Of a stretch of DNA of 5,643 nt, positions 1 to 4,980 are shown piece by piece. Position numbers and translations under genes: made by a program. The notes beneath the pieces are model-generated. The model saw only the letters and a program-made list of their open reading frames with translations, was not told the DNA's origin and ran no database searches. Position 1 is the stretch's first letter. Every line of letters begins with the position of its first letter. Source of the DNA: Actinomycetota bacterium (lineage in GTDB: Bacteria > Actinomycetota > Thermoleophilia > Solirubrobacterales > 70-9); assembly GCA_005884985.1 (NCBI GenBank), contig VAYK01000099.1:1-5643 (forward strand). Direction: 5' to 3'.

Positions 1-1250
1 GGGCCTCCATACCGACCCAGGATGCCGATCCTGGGCTTCGCCTTGACCAGGTCGGCCGGGCCGTCGAACCCGTGGCAGCCGGCGAGCGTCGACAGGAGGT
101 TGTGGCCGAGGGAGTCGAACTCCTCGCCTGGAGCGCCGCCCTCGGCGCAGTCGTTTCCCGTTGAGGCCGCGGTGTTGAGCGCGATCAGCGAGTTCTCGAC
201 CTTGAACGGTTTCGTGTTCTGGCTGAACAGGCCGCCGCCCGAGCCGTCGGCCGAGTTACGGGCGACCGTGACGGCGTTCAGCGACACGGCGCCTGAGGCG
301 ATGACCCAGAGACCGCCGCCGTTCGACGCCGTGTGATTGCCGGTGATCGTCGAGTTCTCGACGTGCGTGGCGGGGGTGAAGTCGACCACCAGGCCTCCGC
401 CCTCGGTAGCCGCGGTGTTCCCGCTGATGGTCGAGTCCCTGATCACGCTCGTGCCTTCGAGCCCCTCGATCGCGGCTCCCCCGCCGCTGCCGAGGTCAGA
501 CTGGTTGCCGGACACGGTGGTACGAGTGATCCTCGCCTGCACCGCGGTGAACAACCCGCCGCCCCGGGCGGAACTCTCGTTTCCGGCGAGCCTGCTGCGG
601 CCGATGGTGAGGTGCCCCGTGCCCGCGTTGGTGAAGCTGAGGCCGCCGCCGGCGGCTCCGGAGAAGTTGTGGGTCACTCCGCTTCGACTCAGGGTCAGCG
701 ACGCGTTGCCCTCAGGGAACGCAATCCCGCCGCCGTCTTCGCTGACGGCGCGATTGTGCGTCACGCTCGTCGCCGTGAGCGTGAGGTTGGCGTTGGTGGA
801 CTGGATCCCGCCGCCGAAGCCGTCGCCCGTGGGCTGGTCGCCGCCCCGAATGACGAGCTTCACGAAATGCGTCGGAGCGCCTTGGAAGACGTCGAAGACC
901 CGGTCGATGCCGTGGGCGTCAATCGTCGCCCTTCCCTTGCCAACGTGCGCGATCAGCAGAGGACCGTTTTTGACGTCGAGGTCGCCCTCGAGGGCATTGT
1001 TCTCCCCGCCCGTCGTGTTGGCAATCGAGAGGTCGTAGGTCTTCTTGCTCGGCAGGAGGACGCGGTCGGCGCCGGCGTGGGCGTTGGCGGCGCGGATCGC
1101 CTCGCGGAGGGAGCAGTCATCGCTCTTGCACGGCCCCGGAGCGGGATCGCTCCGCTTGGTGACCTCGAACGTCCTCGCCGCGGCCGACGATGCGATGGTC
1201 AGCGCCCCGATCGCGACGATCGTGGCGATGCCCCACCCTAGTGCTCTCAT
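1..1250 (-). CDS. secreted right-handed beta-helix protein with CSLREA motif (C-terminus cut by window edge)
   Basis: An uninterrupted frame reads from ATG at 1250-1248 to the left edge, giving 416 residues. Residues 1-25 look like a Sec signal peptide: basic start MRALGW, hydrophobic stretch IATIVAIGALTIA, then SSAAA before R26. C46-SLREA follows in the mature N-terminus, the signature of CSLREA-domain proteins; C41 and C46 could form a disulfide. From about residue 146 a solenoid starts. GGG turns lie at 146, 173, 201, 230, 256, 284, 311 and 338 (spacing 26-29), each coil also carrying a [HG]N pair (N166, N195, N224, N249, N278, N305, N332). The end (NDC at 366-368, SLGHNLL, C392, then LGRYGG) resembles the start of a choice-of-anchor Q region, so perhaps 50-100 residues lie outside the window. 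The family is exported or surface-exposed, with substrate usually unknown; no catalytic residues are evident. An adhesin or carbohydrate-binding role is possible but unproven. Confidence 0.88.
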   Translation of the reverse strand, partial: MRALGWGIATIVAIGALTIASSAAARTFEVTKRSDPAPGPCKSDDCSLREAIRAANAHAGADRVLLPSKKTYDLSIANTTGGENNALEGDLDVKNGPLLIAHVGKGRATIDAHGIDRVFDVFQGAPTHFVKLVIRGGDQPTGDGFGGGIQSTNANLTLTATSVTHNRAVSEDGGGIAFPEGNASLTLSRSGVTHNFSGAAGGGLSFTNAGTGHLTIGRSRLAGNESSARGGGLFTAVQARITRTTVSGNQSDLGSGGGAAIEGLEGTSVIRDSTISGNTAATEGGGLVVDFTPATHVENSTITGNHTASNGGGLWVIASGAVSLNAVTVARNSADGSGGGLFSQNTKPFKVENSLIALNTAASTGNDCAEGGAPGEEFDSLGHNLLSTLAGCHGFDGPADLVKAKPRIGILGRYGG

Positions 1251-1256
1251 GAAGGT

Positions 1257-1262
1257 TCCCCT
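1257..1262 (-). promoter_or_regulatory. ribosome binding site of the beta-helix gene
   Basis: On the minus strand AGGGGA lies six bases before the ATG at 1250. This supports that start over later in-frame candidates, as does the complete signal peptide that begins there. Confidence 0.6.
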
Positions 1263-1284
1263 TGACCGTGGACTGGTCAGCGAG

Positions 1285-1313
1285 ACCCTACATGGCGGCC
1301 ATGGACAAGTCCA
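1285..1313 (-). promoter_or_regulatory. candidate promoter for the beta-helix gene
   Basis: Minus-strand TGGACT (1313-1308; four of six matches to TTGACA) and TAGGGT (1290-1285; TAnnnT type) are separated by exactly 17 bases. The predicted transcription start is near 1278, leaving a leader of about 28 nt that contains the AGGGGA ribosome binding site. The palindromes at 1291-1315 fill the spacer. This is a motif match only. Confidence 0.4.
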
Positions 1314-1315
1314 TG
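1291..1315. repeat. two overlapping palindromes, candidate operator in a divergent promoter region
   Basis: CATGGCGGCCATG (1291-1303) has 5-bp arms. CATGGACAAGTCCATG (1300-1315) has perfect 7-bp arms around AA. They share CATG at 1300-1303, so a CATG core occurs three times with similar spacing. The block sits between the -35 and -10 candidates of the minus-strand gene and just upstream of the -10 candidate of the plus-strand gene. A bound dimer could therefore affect both. No regulator gene is in view. A cruciform or an mRNA hairpin is the alternative reading. Confidence 0.45.
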
Positions 1316-1333
1316 TGTCCCCGGGAGGCTCGC

Positions 1334-1339
1334 TAGCCT
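1334..1339 (+). promoter_or_regulatory. -10 element suggesting a leaderless mRNA for the DUF255 gene
   Basis: TAGCCT fits TAnnnT and ends seven bases before the ATG at 1347, so a typical start site falls on or next to that A. No Shine-Dalgarno sequence sits at usable distance: GGGAGG at 1323-1328 is 18 bases away. Leaderless starts are common in high-GC Actinobacteria. No convincing -35 is seen at 17 bases (CCATGT). TAGCCT is also one arm of a small AGGCT/AGCCT hairpin. Confidence 0.35.
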
Positions 1340-1346
1340 GAGATGC

Positions 1347-3374
1347 ATGGCCAACCGCCTCGCGGAGGAGACCAGCCCCTACCTCCTGCAGCACAAGGAC
1401 AACCCGGTCGAGTGGTATGCGTGGGGGCCGGACGCCCTGGAGCGCGCCAAGGCCGAGGACAAGCCGATCCTGCTGTCGATCGGCTACGCGGCGTGCCACT
1501 GGTGTCACGTGATGGAGCACGAGTCGTTCGAGGACGCCGAGACGGCCGCCTACATGAACGAGCACTTCGTCTGCATCAAGGTCGACCGCGAGGAGCGGCC
1601 CGACCTCGACTCGATCTACATGGAGGCGGTGCAGGGGATGACGGGGCACGGCGGCTGGCCGCTGACCACGTTCCTCGATCCCGAGGGCGTCCCGTTCTAC
1701 GGCGGCACCTACTTCCCGCCCGAGCCTCGCCAGGGGATGCCGAGCTTCCGCATGGTGTTGGAGGCGGTGGTCGAGTCCTGGGGCACGCAGCGGGAGCGGA
1801 TTCGCGCCTCGGCGGCCCGGATCCGCGAGCAGCTCGGCGCGATCGGCCGCATCGAGCCCTCCGCTGAGCCGCTCAGCCCGCAGCTCATCGGCACCGCGGT
1901 CGGCCGCCTGCGGATGATGGCCGACATGCGCCATGGCGGGTTTGGCGGAGCGCCCAAGTTCCCGCCCGCCCCGGCGCTCGAGCTGCTGCTCGCGCACGGC
2001 GTCAACGAGGTCGTCGAGGTGACGCTCGACGCCATGGCCCACGGCGGCATCTACGACCAGGTTGGCGGCGGCTTCGCCCGCTACTCGGTCGACGACGTGT
2101 GGCTCGTCCCCCACTTCGAGAAGATGCTGTACGACAACGCTTTGTTGGCCCGCGCCTACCTGCACGGCTGGCAGGCGCTCGGTCACGAGCGCTGGCGCCG
2201 CGTCTGCAGCGACACGCTCGACTGGGCGCTGCGCGAGATGCGCGGGCCGGAGGGCGGCTTCTACTCGGCGCTCGATGCCGACTCCGAGGGTGAGGAGGGC
2301 CGCTTTTACCTCTGGACCCCGGACCAGATCCGTGACCCGCTCGGCGCTGCCGGACTTGGCGACGTCTCCGACGAGGTGATCGCCTACCTCGGCGTCACCG
2401 AGGGGGGCAACTTCGAGGGCCGCAACATTCTCCACGTCCCGGGCGGCCCGGCCGCGGAACGGCCCGCGCGCCTGGACGAGGCGCTTCGGGTCCTGCGCTC
2501 CGAGCGCGCCGAACGGGTCTGGCCGAGCCTCGACGACAAGCGCCTTGCCTCGTGGAACGCCCTGATGATCGCGGCGCTTGCCGAGGCGGGCGCCGTTCTG
2601 GGACGCGACGACCACCTGGACGCCGCGCGGCGCTGCGCGGAGTTCGTCTGGACCGAGCTGCGCACCCCCGACGGACGCCTGCGCCGTTCCTGGAAGGACG
2701 GCGAGGCGCGTCTCGATGCCTACCTGGAGGACTACGCGTACCTGGTCGAGGCGCTGTTGACGCTGTACGAGGCGACCTTCGAGCCACGCTGGTTCGACGC
2801 CGCACGCCAGACCGCCGACCTGATGATCGAGCTGTTCGCCGATCCCGAGCACGGCGGCTTCTTCACAACGGCCCGCGACCACGAGCGGCTGATCGCGCGC
2901 CGCAAGGACGTGGACGACCATCCGATCCCATCCGGCAACTCCTCGGCTGCCTACGGCCTGCTGCGCCTCGCGGCGCTGACCGGGCAGCACGAGTACGAGC
3001 AGCAAGCGGTCGGCGTGTTCCGGCTGCTGCACACGTCCGCGGGCCGCCATCCCCACGCTCTGGCCCATCTTCTCCGCGCCATGGACTTCCAGTTCGCGGC
3101 GGTGAAGGAGGTGGCGCTGGTGGCCCCGGCGATCGGCGAGCCCGCCGACGGGGTCGATGGGGCCGCCGACGCGATCGCGGACCTGGCCGCCGTGGTCCGC
3201 TCCGGCTTTCGCCCCCACCTGGTGCTGGCCGGCGGGCCGGAGGGCACCGAGCGGCCCGAGCTGATGCGCGAGCGCCCGGCCGTCGACGGCAGGCCCGCCG
3301 CCTACGTCTGCGAGAAGTTCGCCTGCCAGCGTCCGGTCACGCAGCCCGAAGACCTCGCGGCGGCCCTCCGCTAG
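1347..3374 (+). CDS. DUF255 / YyaL-SSP411 family protein (thioredoxin-like plus six-hairpin domain)
   Basis: The 675 residues match the usual length of about 680 for bacterial relatives of B. subtilis YyaL and mammalian SPATA20. The N-terminus (about 1-165) is the thioredoxin-like DUF255 part. It opens with the family hallmark NRLAEETSPYLLQHKDNPVEW and has the C50-H-W-C53 redox-type pair, the VDREERPDLD block (79-88) and GGWPL (102-106) with its cis-Pro position. Residues about 180-580 are helical and carry family blocks GGIYDQVGGGF (233-243), PHFEKMLYDNALL (255-267), YSALDADSEGEEGRFYLW (306-323), DDKRLASWNALMIAALAEAG (396-415) and PSGNS (528-532). These resemble the (alpha/alpha)6 fold of N-acylglucosamine 2-epimerases. 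A late cysteine pair, C655 and C660, is also family-typical. There is no signal peptide, so it is cytoplasmic. The biochemical role is unknown; redox activity or sugar processing is inferred from the folds. ATG 1347 is preferred to ATG 1343, which lies in another frame. The gene is intact. Confidence 0.93.
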   Translation: MANRLAEETSPYLLQHKDNPVEWYAWGPDALERAKAEDKPILLSIGYAACHWCHVMEHESFEDAETAAYMNEHFVCIKVDREERPDLDSIYMEAVQGMTGHGGWPLTTFLDPEGVPFYGGTYFPPEPRQGMPSFRMVLEAVVESWGTQRERIRASAARIREQLGAIGRIEPSAEPLSPQLIGTAVGRLRMMADMRHGGFGGAPKFPPAPALELLLAHGVNEVVEVTLDAMAHGGIYDQVGGGFARYSVDDVWLVPHFEKMLYDNALLARAYLHGWQALGHERWRRVCSDTLDWALREMRGPEGGFYSALDADSEGEEGRFYLWTPDQIRDPLGAAGLGDVSDEVIAYLGVTEGGNFEGRNILHVPGGPAAERPARLDEALRVLRSERAERVWPSLDDKRLASWNALMIAALAEAGAVLGRDDHLDAARRCAEFVWTELRTPDGRLRRSWKDGEARLDAYLEDYAYLVEALLTLYEATFEPRWFDAARQTADLMIELFADPEHGGFFTTARDHERLIARRKDVDDHPIPSGNSSAAYGLLRLAALTGQHEYEQQAVGVFRLLHTSAGRHPHALAHLLRAMDFQFAAVKEVALVAPAIGEPADGVDGAADAIADLAAVVRSGFRPHLVLAGGPEGTERPELMRERPAVDGRPAAYVCEKFACQRPVTQPEDLAAALR

Positions 3375-3391
3375 CGCCCGCGAGCGCTCAG
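3371..3391. terminator. small hairpin between convergent genes, possible bidirectional terminator
   Basis: AGCGC (3373-3377) pairs with GCGCT (3384-3388) across a six-base loop. CT/AG at the base extends it to seven pairs with one bulged base. It covers both stop codons of the convergent genes, which leave only 13 bases between them. There is no T-run on either side, so intrinsic termination would be of the U-tract-less kind and is uncertain. Confidence 0.3.
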
Positions 3392-4065
3392 AGCACGGGC
3401 AGGAACTTGTCCACCTCCCAGGGGGTGACCTGGACGCGGTATTCGTCCCACTCCTGGCGCTTGATCTCGACGAAGCGCTTGAACGTGTGCTCGCCGAGGA
3501 CTCGCAACACCAGCTCCGAGTGAGCGGCGATCTCGATCGCCTCTCCAAGGGTCTCCGGAAGCTCCTCGATGCCGCGCTTCTCGCGCTCCTCCGGGGTCAG
3601 GTGGTAGAGGTTCTGCTCCATCGGCTCGGGGAGCTCGTAGCCGTGCTCGATCCCCTCCAGACCCGCGTGCAGCATGCCCGCGAAGCACAGGTAGGGATTG
3701 CAGGCCGGATCGGGGCAGCGCAGCTCGGCGCGCGTCGCCTGCTCCTTGCCGGGGTGGTAGAGCGGCACGCGGATCAGCGCCGAGCGGTTGCGCCGCGACC
3801 ACGCGAGGTAGGTCGGGGCCTCGTACCCGGGGACCAGGCGCTTGTAGGAGTTCACCCACTGGGCGAACAGCGGCGAGATCTCGCGCGCGTGCTTGAGCTG
3901 GCCGGCGATGAAGGCCTTTGCGGTCGGCGAGAGGTAGTACTGGTCATCAGGATCGAAGAACGCGTTCTTGCCGTCCCTCGACAGTGACTGGTGGACGTGC
4001 ATGCCGGATCCGTTCTCGCCGAACAGCGGCTTCGGCATGAAGGTCGCGTGCCAGCCGTACTTCAT
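3388..4065 (-). CDS. glnA: glutamine synthetase, C-terminal catalytic part
   Basis: This frame holds 225 residues from an internal Met that is not a natural start; homology extends upstream to VKEYA at 4080-4066. It keeps the ATP/glutamate-site block PKPLFGENGSGMH (H23, equivalent to H269 of the Salmonella enzyme), R76 (R321), the flap glutamate E82 in PGYEAP (E327), NRSALIRVP with R94 and R99 (R339, R344), and E114/R116 in RAELRCPDP (E357, R359). NPYLCFAGMLHAGLEGIEHG is also typical. Tyr154 in NLYHLTPEE is at the position adenylylated in beta-type enzymes. The sequence cannot show whether it is modified here. TGA lies at 3390-3388. Confidence 0.8.
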   Translation of the reverse strand: MKYGWHATFMPKPLFGENGSGMHVHQSLSRDGKNAFFDPDDQYYLSPTAKAFIAGQLKHAREISPLFAQWVNSYKRLVPGYEAPTYLAWSRRNRSALIRVPLYHPGKEQATRAELRCPDPACNPYLCFAGMLHAGLEGIEHGYELPEPMEQNLYHLTPEEREKRGIEELPETLGEAIEIAAHSELVLRVLGEHTFKRFVEIKRQEWDEYRVQVTPWEVDKFLPVL

Positions 4066-4694
4066 CGCGTACTCCTTGACCAGACCTCGTGCTGGGAGGG
4101 GCCCACCTCGTGGTGCGCATACTCGACGTGGATGCCGAGCTGCTCCAGCGCCAGGATCGTCTCGCGCCGGACGTCGGAACCGGCGTCGAGAGTGGTGAGG
4201 TCGAAGTAGCCGCCCTCGTCAAGGACCTCCGGCGGGCCATCCTCAGGCTTCGCGGATCGGAAGTAGAAGTACTCCAGCTCGGGACCGATGTTGTATGTGT
4301 CGAAGCCCAGCTCCTGGGCGCGCTTCAGCGCCCGCCTCAGGATCCACCTGGGATCGCCCTCATAGGGCTCGCCGCCGGGCACCCTGATGTCGCAGAACAT
4401 CCGCCCGGTCGCCTTCTCGACGGGGCGCCAGGGGAGAATCGCGAAGGTGGCGGGGTCGGGCTGCGCGATCATGTCCGACTCCTCGATCGGGTTGAAGCCG
4501 GTGATCGAGGAGCCGTCGAAGCCCATCCCGCCCTCGAACGCGTCGTCGAGCTCCGCCGCGTTGATCGAGAAGCTCTTCAGCTGACCGAGCACATCGGTGA
4601 ACCAGAGCCTGATGAAGCGGACGTCGCGGTCCTTGACCACCTTCATGACGTCGTCGGGCGTCTCCGTTCGCTCGGCGGCGGAATTGTCGGCCAT
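4062..4694 (-). CDS. glnA: glutamine synthetase, N-terminal part ending in seven out-of-frame residues
   Basis: These 210 residues begin with MADNSAAERTETPDDVMKVV. Residues 1-100 form the beta-grasp domain, with FDGSSITGFNPIEESDM (59-75) and PDPATFAILPW (79-89). The catalytic domain starts near 105 and includes GPELEYFYF (137-145), whose E139 and E141 match the metal-binding E129/E131 of Salmonella GS. H195-E196 and E203 match E212/E220. Residues 204-210 (VWSRSTR) have no counterpart in the family and mark the frame break. The start at 4694 is fixed by a strong Shine-Dalgarno sequence five bases upstream. Confidence 0.8.
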   Translation of the reverse strand: MADNSAAERTETPDDVMKVVKDRDVRFIRLWFTDVLGQLKSFSINAAELDDAFEGGMGFDGSSITGFNPIEESDMIAQPDPATFAILPWRPVEKATGRMFCDIRVPGGEPYEGDPRWILRRALKRAQELGFDTYNIGPELEYFYFRSAKPEDGPPEVLDEGGYFDLTTLDAGSDVRRETILALEQLGIHVEYAHHEVGPSQHEVWSRSTR

Positions 4695-4699
4695 CTGAT

Positions 4700-4704
4700 C
4701 CTCC
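4700..4704 (-). promoter_or_regulatory. ribosome binding site of glnA
   Basis: On the minus strand GGAGG precedes ATG by five bases (ATCAG). It is the best Shine-Dalgarno match in the window, so translation initiation of glnA looks intact despite the broken frame. Confidence 0.75.
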
Positions 4705-4723
4705 AGTCGGTCTGGTCAGCGAC

Positions 4724-4760
4724 CGGTGGTCCCGCCCGCCGGTACCTGGCGAAACCACCG
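4724..4760 (-). other. GC-rich hairpin in the glnA leader
   Basis: Seven-base arms CGGTGGT (4724-4730) and ACCACCG (4754-4760) flank 23 bases. A second inverted repeat lies inside: CGCC at 4737-4740 against GGCG at 4748-4751. In the glnA transcript this gives a two-tier stem ending about 30 nt before the start codon and clear of the ribosome binding site. It matches no riboswitch I recognise. It may stabilise the 5' end or act in attenuation. Confidence 0.35.
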
Positions 4761-4770
4761 CGAGCGCGGA

Positions 4771-4776
4771 ACCATA
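4771..4776 (-). promoter_or_regulatory. weak -10 candidate for glnA
   Basis: Minus-strand TATGGT matches TATAAT at four of six positions. It would start transcription near 4764, directly before the leader hairpin. No good -35 is found at 16-18 bases, so this is tentative. Confidence 0.2.
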
Positions 4777-4847
4777 TCGGCGGCACGGGGGTGAACCAGA
4801 CCCGCACGCGCAGACGTATTCAGGGTCAGAGCGTGTCTCCCCAGTGC

Positions 4848-4876
4848 TTGCGCGGCGGCCCGTTCTCCGCTATAAC
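4848..4876 (+). promoter_or_regulatory. sigma70-like promoter for the AhpD-like gene
   Basis: TTGCGC (4848-4853) and TATAAC (4871-4876; five of six) are spaced by 17 bases. The sequence turns from very GC-rich to AT-rich here. The predicted start is near 4883, inside the palindrome at 4875-4891, giving a leader of just under 100 nt before ATG 4981. Confidence 0.5.
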
Positions 4877-4891
4877 TTACGTACCGTAAGT
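4875..4891. promoter_or_regulatory. perfect inverted repeat, TetR-type operator candidate
   Basis: ACTTACGTACCGTAAGT consists of perfect 7-bp arms around TAC. The TTAC...GTAA form is common among operators of TetR/AcrR-family repressors. The site overlaps the last bases of the -10 and the predicted transcription start, the standard position for repression. No regulator gene lies in the window, so the binding protein is unknown. The family assignment is inference from motif shape. Confidence 0.55.
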
Positions 4892-4980
4892 AACAGGCTA
4901 AAAGTAAAGTAAAGGAGAGGTTAATCGCGCCTAAACTGCGGTGAACTGCGCTTCACACCGACTAGCAAGGGCCGACGCCA
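4892..4980 (+). other. AT-rich leader with short repeats before the AhpD-like gene
   Basis: AAAGT, AAAGT, AAAGG run in tandem at 4901-4915. AGGAGAGG (4913-4920) looks like a strong Shine-Dalgarno site, yet no ATG, GTG or TTG start follows within 15 bases. AACTGCG occurs at 4934-4940 and again at 4944-4950, one helical turn apart. GTGAA (4941-4945) pairs with TTCAC (4952-4956). A GTG at 4941 is too far from the ribosome site and its frame closes after about 23 codons. No small gene is supported. This may be a structured leader or a binding region. Confidence 0.3.

Larger units (their letters stand above)
3388..4694 (-). pseudogene. glnA: type I glutamine synthetase locus, reading frame broken by a short internal loss
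   Basis: Read together, the two halves form a nearly complete GSI enzyme (EC 6.3.1.2: glutamate + NH3 + ATP to glutamine), cytoplasmic and dodecameric in the family. The first frame is good through HHEVGPSQHE (E196, E203), then reads VWSRSTR and stops. The family sequence resumes in another frame as LVKEYAMKYGWHATFMPKP. Relatives have about 19-20 residues between these points, beginning [IV]D[LFM]RY and ending near TYR. The lesion length must be 1 modulo 3, which fits 55 or 58 nt and a repaired protein of about 453 residues. The short C-terminal part, the end RVQVTPWE and the spacing of the catalytic block suggest the alpha subtype. Because the lost helix is in the catalytic domain, a frameshifting ribosome could not rescue function. 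Assembly error or a decayed extra copy are the alternatives. Confidence 0.85.

Noticed and set aside
22..1341. Several long plus-strand open frames across 22-1341
   Set aside because: They are antisense shadows of the minus-strand beta-helix gene, which alone shows a signal peptide, CSLREA and periodic GGG turns. Their products are Pro/Arg-rich and unlike any family.
2552..3523. Plus-strand frame of 323 residues overlapping the end of the DUF255 gene
   Set aside because: Extremely Arg/Pro/Gly-rich, as expected from an off-frame reading of GC-rich coding DNA. It shows no motif and lies over a well-conserved protein.
4062..4088. Programmed ribosomal frameshift joining the two glnA halves
   Set aside because: There is no slippery heptamer, and about 20 conserved residues would still be missing from the fused product.
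4741..4755. GGTAC-n5-GAAAC resembling an actinobacterial GlnR half-site pair near glnA
   Set aside because: The first half mismatches gTnAC and the spacing is five rather than six. No second pair follows, so it is not supported.
4089..4889. Plus-strand frame of 266 residues across the glnA N-terminus and the intergenic region
   Set aside because: Antisense to conserved GS sequence. It runs through both the promoter and operator elements, and no domain is recognisable.
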